Origin: Ustilaginoidea virens
Taxonomy: Eukaryota > Ascomycota > Sordariomycetes > Hypocreales > Clavicipitaceae
Direction of reading: 5' to 3'
Assembly: GCF_000687475.1 (NCBI RefSeq)
Contig: NC_057321.1
Location: forward strand, 868,001 to 932,000
Length of the DNA stretch: 64,000 nucleotides
Numbering within the stretch: the first letter of the stretch is position 1; each line of letters begins with the position of its first letter. The translations under genes and the position numbers were made by a program. The notes beneath the pieces are model-generated. The model saw only the letters and a program-made list of their open reading frames with translations, had not been told where the DNA came from and searched no databases. Positions 22,291-34,458 of the stretch are shown one piece after another.

Positions 22291-24224
22291 ACTATATATA
22301 TATATATAGATAATTATAGATAAAGATACGACTAACTATATAGATAGGGGAAGAATATCCTTTTTATATAAGCTACCTATATAGTCGATAGATTCAGACC
22401 CCTAATCTTCCTAGTACCCCTAACCCCCCAGACCCCTACTTACTCCGCACTACCCTCTCTATTACTATAGCTATTATTAAGGGCTACCCTCGCTTTCCCT
22501 TTTCCTTTCCTTTTCCCCCCTAGGGAAAAGGAGACTATAGATCTTAAATATATCTTTCGTTTAACCCTAGCAGTTAGACCTAGCATTCCTTTTATAGGCA
22601 ATTCTATTATTTTTAACCCCTCCCTCTTCCTTTTAAAGGGGGAAAAGGCAAAAGTATTAATATAAAGACAAAGAGAGGATAGCGATAGAACTACTAATTT
22701 AGCTTACTTAGGCTATACCGACTGAATAACAGATAAAAGAGGCTTCGATAGCAGTATAAATAGCACTCTAGAGGCAGATGCTATTAGCTAAGACTCTACT
22801 TAGGACTTTATAAACTTTAAAAACACAACCGCTTACTATAATTTACTAAAAGATAGCATCGCAGGAGTCTCAAACTATATTAGCAAGACCCCCTCGCTAC
22901 AAGATAGTTCCTCTATAGCAGCAGGCCCGGGAGCAGGCTTATTATTAACATCCAATATAATAATAAAACTAATAGGGCTTCTATCGCCGGCAGTAGTAAT
23001 AGGAGGCTAAGTTCTCTTAACCGATAAGAGAGACTAGGGCTTGCCGCTATAGGCGCGCTCTAAAGCTAAAACCCCTCTCTCAATAAGCCTAAAGAAATCG
23101 GCCGGCAGCAAGATTAGGACTATAGGCACTATTATTCGTATTATAATAGTAAAGTCGTCTTAACCCTTTCGAGGCACTAAGGTGATTAATATAATAGACC
23201 GATATATAGCCTGCTAGGCCTTATAGTAATCGTCTTCATCCACCTACTAAAGTTAACCATAAAGTTAAGGGATACTAGTAAACTAATACACTTACTTCCT
23301 GCTTATAAGCATAGGCCTTCTGCAATATAAGCATACTCTCTACCGGTTCGCGGTTCATAGTATTATATACTAGGATATAATAAGGCTTCCGCTTTAAAGC
23401 ATAAGCAAAACAGGCACCCCCAAGCCCTACCTACTATTAGAAAAAGATAGATAACGATCAAAAAGAACCTCTCACCTTATTAGTTATAACAATAAGCGGC
23501 TATATCGGCACCACAGTATATATAGAGACGATACGGCCATTTTTAAGCCAGGCTAAAACCCAACTCTAGAACGGTAGGTATATCGAAGAACAAAAGATAT
23601 ATAAAAACTACTATAGCGCAATCGAGGCGGAGAAGTAAAGGAAAATTCTTAGCAATTTTTAATAAAGAATAATAAGGGAAGAGGAAAGGAATTAAAAAGG
23701 TAGGGCAGGTAAAGGAGACTTTATACCGCTATATGCCTGCACTAGATCACTCGACCGTCCGCTAGCTGCCCTAACCCACATCAGACGAAGCTAATAATAA
23801 TAAAACGCGCGACTCACCGCGATACTGCCGCCCACCCGATACTAATATCACCGCCGCCTCCCATACCTAATAATATTAACTATATCGGTTCCGATTCATA
23901 CCTACCCTAGAGCCTAACCAATGCCTAATAACTAATAACCAATAACCACTAAGGCAAATCACCGCGCCTATCGAGGCGCGCCTACTATCCACACTTTCCC
24001 AGCCCTGCCGCCAGACCTAGTCTCGCGCGATAGGACACCTCCTCGCAATATATAGTAAACCCCCTTCGATTCCGAAGGGATACTATCGACCACGGATAGT
24101 ATATAGGTTTTCCTCCCGGCACTCGGGTTTCCTATATAGATTAGGCATAGAGGTACTAGCACTAGGCTAGATAGGGGCTTATCCCCCCCCTAGATAGCTT
24201 AGCTAGTGTAATATATATATATAT
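22291..24224 (+). other. LINE 3' region with a loosely open frame and AT tail
   Basis: About 1.9 kb after ORF2. From about 22666 to 23650 one plus-strand frame reads through with only RIP-type stops: NLAYLGYTD, DFINFKNTTAYYNLLKDSIAG, a hydrophobic LLLTSNIIIKLIGLLSPAVVIGG and LSISLKKSAGSKIRTIGTI. I recognise no family, and stop density in the second half is no lower than chance, so coding is uncertain. The last 500 bp are GC-richer and CpA-containing. The (AT)n tail ends the element. Confidence 0.4.
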
Positions 24225-24236
24225 ATTAGCCTTAGG

Positions 24237-27200
24237 GTCTCCTATTATAATTACTACTCGGCAGTAGACTGCTACTAATAAATTGCTATCGATATTAAGA
24301 CCAGCCTAACTATTAACTACTAACCGGGCTCGGCCTATTCCCGACCAACCTATACCTAGGATTCTAAAGGCGATATATAAATATCGGGCGTTAATAAGCT
24401 AGACTTAAAGGGTAATCCGTCTAAAGCGATATAGGTCTCTATAGAACGATATAAAGAATATAGGAAGAAAGGTCTTTATCTTTAATACGGCTCTTCTAAG
24501 TATTAAAGGAATATATACTACCTATTGCTAGTAATCCGGCTAGATATAGTTAAAGTAGCCTTACTAGATTTATAAATCGTAGAGGTCGAAAGTAGTAATA
24601 AAGATTAGGAAAAAGAATAGCCTTTAAACTTAGTCTTATTAAAGGGCTTAAGATATATATATAAACCCCGGCCTAATTATAGAAGGAATTAAAGGAGATC
24701 GTAAAACGAATAAATAGATACCCTTTTTTAGTATTAATCTTATATAAATCCTATACTTTTATTAATACCTTAATCGACTTAGGATATAACTGCTATAGCG
24801 CTATAAGCGAAAAGATAGTATAACGGTTAGGCCTCTAACCTATCCGCCTATTATAATATAAGGAAATCGGAACGGCAGTAGATATTTAAAGCCGTTTAGG
24901 AGAATATAAGGTAATGTATTCCTTTATTACCTATATTGTTTATATAGTAATCGATATCGATAGATAGTTGTCTATAGTTATGCTTTATATTATCCTAGGC
25001 CTTACCTGCGATATTATCCTTAGGATGCCTTAGATAGAGTATTATAATATTATACTATAGGCGAAGCAGCGCTAATTAAAGATCGGATCGGTAGGTAGCC
25101 TTATCGTTAAGGAATCGATAAGAAGATAATAGGGTCTAATTATAGTAAATATCTTTAGCTTAGTCTTCTATAGTATACTAAAGCGGGCGAAACGCTCTAG
25201 GGATTAATTGATTTCTTTTATTATAATAAGCTTATAGGAGATAATACGCATCCTCTATATTATACTGCCACCTTATTAAAATTCCGCCTTATAATCGTAG
25301 GAGCTATAGGTGCTCCTAATAGAATTATAGGAATTTGCCGACCTCTTTAATAAGGAGAAGGCTTCTAGTCTCCCTCTATATTAGGGCATATTAGACCACT
25401 ATATCTGGCTTAAAAAGACTATAGATGGGAGCCAGTTAGACCTACCTTAGGGCCTATTATATAATATGCTATAAGACTAATTACTTAAGGTTTGGAGATA
25501 AATAACTGACCTAATAGATAAAGGATGGATTTAAGCGAGCTTTTTATTAGCAGCGGTATTAGTTTTACTAGCTAGAAAGGGGAATAGCGGGTAGCATTTT
25601 TATATTAACTACCAGGCCCTTAATAAGGTTACGGCCTAAGACTAATACCCCCTCCCCTTAATTAAAGAGACCTTACGATCCCTATCCTAGGCGAAATAAT
25701 TTACTAAGGTTAATATATACGTAGTATTCTATAAGATATATATTGCAGAGGGCGATAAATATTTAACTATATTCTATATACGATTCAGACTATTTAAATG
25801 GCTTATTATGCTATTTGGCCTGACCGGGGCCCCTGCGACCTTTTAAAGATATATTAACGGGGCCTTAGGGAATATATTAGGAGACTTTATAATTGCCTAC
25901 CTCGACGATATTTTAATTTATACTAGGGGATTAAAGGCGGACTATATAAGGCGTATTAAGGAAATCCTTCAACGACTGCAAAAGGCCGGCTTAAATTTAG
26001 ATCTTAATAAGTGCGACTTCGCAGTAAAGGAGGTCTAATATCTAGGATATATTATAATAGCTAGAAAGGAAATCTATTTAGACCCTAAAAAGATTAAGGC
26101 TATCTAGAATTAGGAAGTACTTATAAAATTAAAAGGCATTTGTAGTTTCTTTAGTTTTACTAACTTTTACCGCGACTTTATCCTAGATTTCTCTCGCCTT
26201 ATCGACCCTTTAGTTAGGTTAATAAAGAAAGGGGTTCTATTTTAATAGTTAGACGAAGAAGAGGCGGTATTCTAAGCGCTTAAGTAGTACTTTATATTAT
26301 CTCTAGTTCTCGCCTAATAGGACCCTAATAAGGAGATAGTCTTTAAGGCAGATAATTCTAATACAGCCTTTAGTAGCTATTTATCGCAGGTTGGGGAGGA
26401 TAGTATACTCTACCCTATTATATACTATTCCGCTCGCTTATCGGACGCAGAATAGAACTATATTATATACGATAAGGAACTCCTTACTATTATCTCTTGC
26501 CTTAAGGCGTAATTAATAGAACTCCGCTTAGTAGCCTCTTTTTTTATTATCTTTACTAATTATAAGAACCTAAAGTACTTCGCCCGACTATAAGAAATAT
26601 CCAAGCGATAAGCCTAATAGGCTAAGACTCTAGCGCTCTTTAACTTCTATCTTTAGTATAGGCTAGGGTTATAAGCCTAATGCCTTAATACGCTTTCTCA
26701 ATAGGAATAAAAGGCAGATAGGGCAGAGCTATAAATCGGCTAGATCTTAAAACCGCTATCTATTTTAGCACTCAATATAGATAAGATAGAAGGCATTAAG
26801 ACCCTAACTTTAGATTTAGAGGTTATCCTACCTTACGGCTTATATATCTTTACCGATATTTACCTTTAGGCTTTTTAGGACTAAATAATATCTAAAGATA
26901 GTGCGTACTAGGCACGATAGATAATAATAGCGAATAGAGAGCGACGATTCCCTATAGAGGCAGCGATATAGGAATAAATTATAGATTATACCCTAAATGT
27001 ATACAGCATACTACTTTACCGGGGGCGGGTATAGCTCCTATCATTTAAGCCCCTAACTATAACGGTAATTTAATAGTGCTATAATTCGCCTATAGCAGGT
27101 TACCTAGGGAAGAATACTACCTTTTAATTGCTATAACGGGATTATTATTTCGATAATATATTATCTAAGGTAGCAAGGTTTATTCGGAACTATTAATACT

Positions 27201-28440
27201 ATAGGGCGTATAAGAGCCGTTAGCTACAATAGGGTCTATTATAGCCCTTACCGATCCTAGACTATTTTTAGTCGTAAATATTAATAGACTTTATAATAAA
27301 CCTCCCTGCCTATAACTCTTCCGACCCATACTTCTTTATAGTAATTACTAACTACTTATCGAAGTATATCTAGCTAGAGGTAATGCACTCTATAATAGCT
27401 GAAGAGTATATAGAGCGATTTTAATAATACTAGTAGTACTTCTATAGATTCCCTAACGAGATTATTAGCGATAGAGGCTTAGATTAGATAAAATAATTCT
27501 AGACGATACTTTATAAAGTAGTTAGGACCGAATAACTCCTCTCGACTATATATTACCCCTAAACCGATAGTAATACGGAATAAATAAACTAAAAGGTCTA
27601 GGCCGTCTTCTATATTATAGTCTCCTTTAACTAATACGACTAGCCTAAGTACCTCGCGGTATGCCAATTCGCCCTAAATAACTAGATATTATTAGTAATA
27701 AGGTTTAGCCTAAACCGACTCCTTAATGGGTTTAATATGCCAACTATTATATTAGCCTTAGAGGTAATACTAAGCTCGAAGATACTAAAAAGGTAGGCAG
27801 CTTTCTTCTTAATTAACCTTTAAGAGGGAAAAGAGTTAGCCTAAACTACTATCGCTTTCATATAATAACGATAATAAAACGTAATAAACTATTTATACCG
27901 CCTAGCGGAGCGTTTTTAGGTTAGAGATCGTATAAAGTTTAGCCTAAGGAATATTAAGATAAACCGCCCTTATAAAAAGCTCGACTAGGTCTCTACTAAA
28001 TATATTATTATTGCTATCCTATCTTTATTTACTATCCGACTTAATATCCCTAAGGGTATCTATTTAGTTTTTTATATCGACTTTATCGAATGGGCTATTT
28101 CTAATCTACTCCTAATATAGACTATAACCGATACTAGGCTAGGACCCCTATTTATTCTCCTATAAGACTCTAATTAGCTATATAAGGAATATAAGGTTAA
28201 GGCGATACTAATAGCGAAAAACGCTTAGGGCTGGGGTAGGAACTATAATATACTAGTTAAATAGAAAGGGTACGATTTACCTATATAAGAACCCCTAGAA
28301 AACTTTAAAGATTTAGCGGTATAAGAGGCATTTAAAGCTAAATAGGGTGATATTCGTATATATAATAGGCCCTCTAGGCTATCAAAACAAGGTCTATTAG
28401 ACCTATAAACGACATCTAAACGCCTACTTATAAAAAAAAA
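24237..28440 (+). pseudogene. Gypsy-I gag end and pol: protease, RT, RNase H, integrase, chromodomain
   Basis: Protease near 24760 (FINTLIDLGYNCYSAISEK). RT near 25480-26100 (YINYQALNKV, GLTGAPATF, and the intact active site IIAYLDDILIYTRG). RNase H near 26340-26600 (VFKADNSNTAF, YDKELLTII). Integrase near 27070-27900 (HLGKNTTF, ILIDFIINLPAYN, IISDRGLD). Chromodomain near 28190-28340 (YNILVK.KGYDLPI.EPLENFKDL). Its layout is that of chromovirus Gypsy elements, whose chromodomain targets heterochromatin. The frame is full of TAG/TAA. Confidence 0.85.
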
Positions 28441-28479
28441 AAAAACCCTTAAAATATCAAAAAAAAAAAATACTAAGCT

Positions 28480-29869
28480 TATATACCCCTCTTTTAGGCT
28501 AGTACTATCCTCCCCCCTCTCCTACGTTATAACCACTATACTTATCGTTATATAGACCCTCTTCGGCACTATTAGGATCAACATACCCTTGCGATGGCTG
28601 CTGCTACGGGGGCGGTGGTAGTAGGGGCGGTTACATATAACCCCTATAGTGGTATCTATAGGGGGTCGGGCGTATATATAGCGAGTAGGCCTAGCGCAGA
28701 TAATTGCCTATACGACCCCGATATAATAGCATTCCAAGGGACACACTATACGGGGAATATAAAGGGGGCTATAACGGGGCCTAATAAGGATGCCGTAGGG
28801 TCTGCAGCAGTAGCAGCGGGGGATGCGGCAGTACCGGCTAGGGCTGCTATAGCGCTAGGGCGTTCTATAGCGGGTAGTACGTCTAGGCCTCTAGGGGAAC
28901 CTACGCACCTTACTCGTAGGTAGGCGGTTCCCTAGCGTAATAGGTTAGTAAAGGGCAGGCAGGAGGGGGGGCTAGATAGGGCCAGATAAGAGCCGCTAGG
29001 TATTACTCTATCTGGGCATAGTGCTCCCGGGCCTCTTATTATATATCCCGTATTACGCTTAATATAGGGGCTAGATCGACGACCGATCTAGCTTAGCGGC
29101 GGGAGGGAGTTATAGCCTAAGAGACGTTAGTTAATGCCTTACCGGCGGCACCGTAGGGACTAAAAGTAAGATATAGGATATAGGGAGTTATTTGGTCGGC
29201 GGCTATAGTATGCCGCTACTAGTTATTAAGGGCCTAAAAAGAGGGCGAGAGGATAGTAGCCTAGGCCTTAATCGTCTCGGTCGCAGGATATATAAATTTA
29301 ATAATAGCGGTGCTATCCTTATAAGCTTTAACTTACGCCTAGTAGATCCGCTAGAGTCTAGGATTACTAGCAAGCTTAAAGTCGAGCTATATGCATAAGC
29401 TATATGCATCTTAATAGTAAGAGCAGCCCTTATTCTTACCTTTCTATATATAGATAGGGAGAATACTAATCGCCTACATTTTTCGGTTATATCGCTCGCA
29501 TAAAAACTCTTTATTATAGGTATATTTATACTCCTCATCAGAGGAGTCACCCTCTAATAAATAATCGCCTATAGCGCACTATAGCTTATATCTATGCTTT
29601 AAAGGGCTAAAGCGTTTAGCAGATAGGGCGGTTAGACTACTTATAGGTTGTAAGATTTCTATAATATTAGGTTCCGCAAAGGTTATCACGCCGCTTATAG
29701 CTTAGCTACTATTAGGGTTCGGCTTAAATATATTTAGGGTCCTAATATAGTCAATCAGGGGAATATAGAGTCGTATTGGGCTCGAACCGATATATATATA
29801 AAATGCAGACAGAGATAGGGTATAGCCTTTTAGAGAATACGCAAATAATTAGACTATTAATATTAGCAT
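28480..29869 (-). pseudogene. Possible antisense accessory ORF of Gypsy-I (RIP-degraded)
   Basis: Between the chromodomain and the 3' LTR, opposite to pol, a frame starts at ATG 29869-29867 (MLILIV) and can be followed for about 460 codons. Its stops are TAG/TAA, all one transition from Gln or Trp. Segments that look protein-like are PLIDYIRTLNIFKPNPN, GDYLLEGDSSDEEYKYTYN, SVVDLAPILSVIRDI and EAREHYAQIE, with a Pro/Tyr-rich end (YVDPNSAEEGLYNDKYSGYN). I recognise no family. Stop density is near what TA-rich DNA gives by chance, and other frames have stop-free stretches of about 110 codons, so this rests on residue composition only. Confidence 0.4.
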
Positions 29870-30282
29870 CTATTACGACCCTAGGCAGGGGGGATAATAC
29901 TTACAATAGGACGCCAATAATAATTAAATCGGCTATAGGAAGGAAAAAGAAGGGAAAAAAAAGGTAATAAAAAGGGCGCGAAAGAAAACATACTTTTACC
30001 TAAGGGGATTACCTACCAATAGCTAGCGAAAAATTTTTTACGATACTAACAGCTGCTATAGATAGCTTCTAACTAGCGATACGACGCCGGCCTTCTATAT
30101 GCTTCTACTATACTACTATCGAATTGGCTACTCTATAATACCCCCTATTCGCATAAACCAGACCCGATGAATAGACTTAAGGTTATCGCAATAAAAACCT
30201 AGGCGACCTGATTAGGCTTACGCAAAAGAGGGGCGGGTTTCTAAATGCAATTAATTCGCTTGCGAGGTAGAGGAGGGGGGTA
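29870..30282 (+). other. Gypsy-I 3' untranslated region and polypurine tract
   Basis: No gene seen. It ends with the purine run gaggtagaggagggggg before the 3' LTR, the expected plus-strand primer. Confidence 0.6.
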
Positions 30283-30535
30283 TATTATAGGCTCGGGCTA
30301 CGCCTGCGCCATAATATGGCCAGGACTCGGGCTATGCCCGTGCCTAGCCTAGGTAGGGTCATATAAGTTAGCAGTACGGGGTCACGGGACTATACTAGGA
30401 CCCCGACCCGTGCGAACGTATAGTTAAATAGACTATCGAGAGGCCCCTATTTGGGTCCTCTCTCTTTCCTCCTTAGTCTATTTAATATATTCATTCGATG
30501 CTTATTCGCAGTAGCCCTAGGGCCAGTCCTTTATA
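30283..30535 (+). repeat. Gypsy-I 3' LTR
   Basis: 253 bp, TATTATAGGCTCGGG...CCTTTATA. Differences from the 5' LTR are mostly C/T and G/A, and both termini are mutated from TG..CA to TA..TA. Confidence 0.9.
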
Positions 30536-30540
30536 ATAGC

Positions 30541-32170
30541 AGCTTTATCGACTAGAGTCTCCCTACCTAGCGGCTCTTAGGTCTTTACTAATATATACCT
30601 ATAGGCGCTTTAGGATTAGGCTATTACTAAGGATGAACTATATCGGGCCTAATAGAAGGCTATAGCGAACGGAGAATAATGGTTCTTTATAGAGGTAAAA
30701 ACTAAAGAATAGATTGTGGATTATACCCTAAACGCCTATAGAGTACTACTCTACTAGGGCTGGATTTAGCTCCCTTTATTTAAGCCGCTAATAACTATAG
30801 TAATCTAATAATATTATAACTCCCTTACTGCGGGGCACCTAGGGAAGAATATAACCTTTTAACTCCTACGATAGGACTACTATTTCGATAGTATATTATC
30901 TAAGGTGGCTCGGTTTATTTAGAATTACTAATACCGTAGAGCGCATAAAAGCCGTTAGTTGCAATAGGGCCTACTCTAGCCCTTACCGATCCTAAATCGC
31001 TTTTAGTCTCAAATCTCTATTAATTTTATAACTAACCTCCCAGCCTATAATGCCTTTGACCCGCATTACCTAATAGTTATTACCAACCGCCTATTTAAGT
31101 ATGTTTAGCTTGAGGTAATACACTTAATGCAAGCGGAAGATTATATAGAATAGTTCCTTAACTGCTAGTAGCGGCACTATAGGTTCCCCGCCTAGATTAT
31201 TAGCAATAGAGGCTTAGATTAGGTCGGCTAATTCTAGACTATAATATATAAGGCTATCGGGACCGAATAACTTTTTTCGACTATATACTACCTATAGACT
31301 AATAGTAGCATAAAGCGTATAAACTAGGAGGTCTAGGCGGTCTTATGCATTAAGGTAGCATTCGACTAATATAATTAGCCTTAATATCTCGCGATTTGCT
31401 AATACGCTTTAAATAATCGCACTTCTTTAGTTACTAGATATAATCCGAATTATCTCCTAAATAGCTTCGACTCCCCTATTATAGCGCCCCCCTCTGATAT
31501 TACGCTAAGTTTAATAACCCCTAAGGGATAGGCAGTGCGCTTCCTAGCTATAATACGGGAGGGGGGCGAACTCGCTTAGGCCGCTATCGCCTTTACTTAA
31601 TAGCGGCAATAGGATGCAACAAACCGTTCTTAACGCCTAGTGGAATACTACTAAATTAGGGACTAAGTTTGGCTAAGCTTATAGAATATTAAGACTAACC
31701 AGCCTTATAAAAAGCTCGATTAGGTATCTGCTAAATATACTATTATAGCCGTTCTATCCCTATTTAATATCCGACTTAATATCCCTAACGGTATTTACTT
31801 AGTCTTCTATATTAATCTTATAAAATATACTGCTTTTAACCCGCTATCGAGCTAAATACTTATAAATACTAGGCCTAGCCCCCTACTAGTCCTATTAAAG
31901 GACTCTAATACCCTATACGAGGAATTTAAGGTCGAGGAGATATTAGCTACTAAAAACGCTTAGGGTCGTAGTAGTAAATATAATATACTGGTAAAATAGA
32001 AGGGATATAATTCACCGATTTAGGAACCGCTAAAGAACTTCGAAGATATTATAGCATAGGAGGCATTTAAGGTTAAATAGGGGGATATTTAGATATATAA
32101 TAGGCCCGGTCGAACCCTATAGCAACCCCGATACGGAAATAGATAAAATTTTTCCTAGAGAAGGGGGGTA
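30541..32170 (+). pseudogene. Old Gypsy-II, right piece: integrase and chromodomain
   Basis: Continues the frame from 9128 (IIEDILIA|ALSTRVS). Integrase: SLTAGHLGKN zinc-binding start near 30815, core with NFITNLPAYNAFD and IISNRGLD (second Asp now Asn). Chromodomain near 31925-32080: EFKVEEILATKNA, KYNILVK, KGYNSPI. The purine run gagaaggggggta precedes the LTR. RIP-type stops throughout. Confidence 0.8.
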
Positions 32171-32424
32171 TATTACGGACTCGGGCTATACCTATGTTAT
32201 GGATTGATTGGGGCTTGGGCTACGCCTATACCTAATCCGGGACGGATGATATAAGGTAGATGCGCGGGCCTATAGGGCAATATTAGGGCTTTAGCCCGTG
32301 CTATATATAGATGTATATAGACTGCGGAAGGGACTCGATTCGGGCTCTTCTCCCTTCCTCCTTAGTTTTATTAATATATCCGATTAACGCCTATTCGCAG
32401 TCGCCTTAGGGCTAGTCCGTCACA
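32171..32424 (+). repeat. Gypsy-II 3' LTR of the old plus-strand copy
   Basis: 254 bp, TATTACGGACTCGGG...AGTCCGTCACA. Its right end lies 3 bp before the stop codon of the MULE-like gene. The 5' LTR is not in the window, so no duplication can be checked. Confidence 0.88.
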
Positions 32425-32427
32425 TTC

Positions 32428-32920
32428 TTAATATAAAAGATGAAGTCGTAAAGTATATTCTTCTTCTTTTTATTCTTCTATCTGCTTAATCTCTTAAGTT
32501 TCTGCTTTAATTTTGGCTAAAGTAGCCCGTTCATATTGCATTTGTAGCTGGTGTCTCTTATAGTCAAGAGTATTTTGGCCTGCAACTTAGGCTGCCTTCC
32601 GATGAAGATTAAATTGAGATTATTAAGGTCGTGGTTGTTTGCTGTAGGGATTAATTTAGAGTGAATTTAGAATGAATTCAGGATGAATTTAGGATGAATT
32701 TCCTTACCTTTATTGACGGCTTTAGCTTCGACGTTAAGGCATACCACTACTAGATATACTATAAACTGAATTATCATTATTAGAGCTACTAGACCTTTCT
32801 ATACACTATGGGCTATCTGATCTAATACGACTAGTACTTTATTTAGTAGTATTATCAGAATTATTACTAAGACGACGCTTCTAATTACGCTTCTAGTTGC
32901 GTTTATACTTTATAATTTAA
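32428..32920 (-). pseudogene. MULE-like gene, C-terminal exons
   Basis: Host-like sequence, poorer in TpA than its surroundings. On the minus strand one exon reads a Ser-rich tail (RRLSNNSDNTTK, STSRIRSDSP, IERSSSSNNDNSVYSISSSG), then a 66-bp intron starts GTAAGG and ends CTACAG, and the last exon reads VAGQNTLDYKRHQLQMQYER, LAKIKAE, KEEEYTLRLHLLY and TAA at 32430-32428. Stops within exons are all CAA/CAG-type. That it belongs to the exons at 47486-49717 follows from the shared ATTAG duplication and the same strand. The Ser-rich, Lys/Glu-rich tail is in keeping with fungal MULE-family proteins. Confidence 0.6.
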
Positions 32921-32925
32921 ATTAG

Positions 32926-33179
32926 TGTGACGGACTGGCCCTAGGGCGACTGCGAATAGGCGTTAATCGGATGTATTAATAAAACTAAAGAGGAAGGGAG
33001 AAGAGCCTGAATCAGGTCCTTTCTGCAGTTTATATATATCTATATGTGGCGCGGGCTAGAGCCCTAACGTTGCCCTATGGGCCCGCGCGTCTACCTTATA
33101 TTATCCGTCTTGGATTAGGCATGGGTATAGCCCGAGCCCTAGTTAATCTATAATATAGGTATAGCCTAAGTCTGTAATA
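32926..33179 (-). repeat. Gypsy-II cluster, outer 3' LTR
   Basis: TGTGACGGACTGG...GTCTGTAATA, followed by the complement of the polypurine tract (taccccccttctcc). Confidence 0.88.
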
Positions 33180-34458
33180 TACCCCCCTTCTCCGGGAAAA
33201 ATTTCATCTATTTCTATATCGGGGTTATTATAGGGTTCGACCGGGCCTATTATATATCTAAATATCCCCCTATTTAACCTTAAATGCCTCCTGCGCTATA
33301 GTATCCTTAAAGTTCTCTAGCGGTTTTTAAGTCGGTAAATTGTATCCCTTTTATTTTACTAGTATATTATATTTGCCGCTACGACCCTGAGCGTTTTTAG
33401 TAGTTAGTATCTCCTCGACTTTAAATTCTTTATATAGGGTATTAGAGTCCTTTGGTAGGACTAATAGGGGGCTGGGCCTAATATCTATAAGTACTTAGCT
33501 TAGCAGCGGGTTAGAAGTAGCATATTCTATAAGATTAATATAGAAAACTAGATAGATACTATTAGGGATATCGAGTCGGATATTAAGCGGGGACGGAATG
33601 GCTATAATAGTATATTTAGTAGATACCTAATCGAGCTTCTTATAAGGCCGGTTAGTCTTAATATTCCGTAGGCTTAGCTAAACTCGGTCCCCAATTTAGT
33701 AGTATTCCGCTAGGCATTAGGAATAGTTTATCGCATCCTACTACTGCTATTAAGTAAAGGCAATAGCGGCTTAGGCAAGTTCGCCCCCCTCCCGTATTAT
33801 AGCTAGGAAGCATACTACCTGCCCCTTAGGGGTTATTAAACTCGGCGTAATATCGGGGGGGGGCGCTATAATAGGGGAGTTAAAGCTATTTAAGAGACGG
33901 TTCGGATTATATTTAGTAACTAAAGAAGTGCGATTATTTAAAGCATATTAGAAAATCGCGAGATATTAGGGCTAGTTGTATTAATCGAATGCTACTTTAA
34001 CGTATAAAACCGCCTAGACCTCCTAGTTTATATGCTCTATACTACTATCGGTCTATAGGTAGTATGCAGTCGAGAGGAGTTATTCGGTCCTAATAGCCTT
34101 ATATATTATAGTCTAGAATTAGCTGACCTAATTTAAGCCTCTATTGCTAATAATCTAGGCGGGGAACCTATAGTACTGCTACTAGTAGTTAAGGAACCGT
34201 TTTACGTAATCCTCTACTCGCATCGAGTGTATTACCTTAAGCTAAACGTACTTAAATAAGCGGTCGGTAATAACTATTAGGTAATATGGGTCGGAGGCAT
34301 TATAGGCTAGGAGGTTAATTATAAAATCAATAGAGATTTAAGACTAAAAGCGATTTAGGATTGGTAAAGGCTAGAGTAGGCCCTATCGCAACTAATGGCT
34401 CTTATACGCCCCGCAGTATTAGTAATTCCGAATAAACTGAGCCACCTTAGACGATATA
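33180..34458 (-). pseudogene. Gypsy-II pol 3' piece (chromodomain, integrase)
   Basis: Minus-strand chromodomain at about 33270-33430 and integrase down to 34458, nearly the same as 34713-35988. It stops abruptly at 'gacgatata', where the middle LTR begins. Many RIP-type stops. Confidence 0.75.

Larger units (their letters stand above)
10180..24224 (+). mobile_element. Tad-like LINE (non-LTR retrotransposon), split by Copia-II copy B
   Basis: About 6.8 kb without the Copia insert. The 12-bp duplication ATTAGCCTTAGG lies at 10168-10179 and 24225-24236, and an (AT)n tail at 24209-24224 marks the 3' end. ORF1 has a zinc-knuckle region; ORF2 has an endonuclease, reverse transcriptase and RNase H, the order of the Tad1 clade. 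About 1.9 kb follow ORF2. The 5' 600 bases and the 3' 500 bases are clearly less AT-shifted than the ORF2 body. Confidence 0.88.
9129..30535 (+). mobile_element. Gypsy-I chromovirus with nested LINE and Copia-II copy B
   Basis: Two 253-bp LTRs (9129-9381, 30283-30535) flanked by the 5-bp duplication ATAGC (9124-9128 and 30536-30540). Removing the LINE leaves about 7.3 kb: LTR, gag, protease, RT, RNase H, integrase, chromodomain, a 1.8-kb region with an antisense reading frame, LTR. All frames are broken by RIP-type stops. It is inserted in an older Gypsy-II copy. Confidence 0.9.

Noticed and set aside
28594..28923. Plus-strand 109-residue Ala/Gly-rich ORF
   Set aside because: It lies opposite the antisense frame, its composition is what a complement of Pro/Tyr-rich codons gives, and it has no recognisable domain.
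29203..29550. Minus-strand 115-residue Leu/Arg/Ser-rich ORF
   Set aside because: Stop-free but compositionally like a shifted frame of TA-rich DNA; the neighbouring frame reads more protein-like.
29778..29800. tRNA T-arm-like ggttcgagccc (minus strand)
   Set aside because: No matching acceptor, D or anticodon arms around it; chance match inside Gypsy-I.
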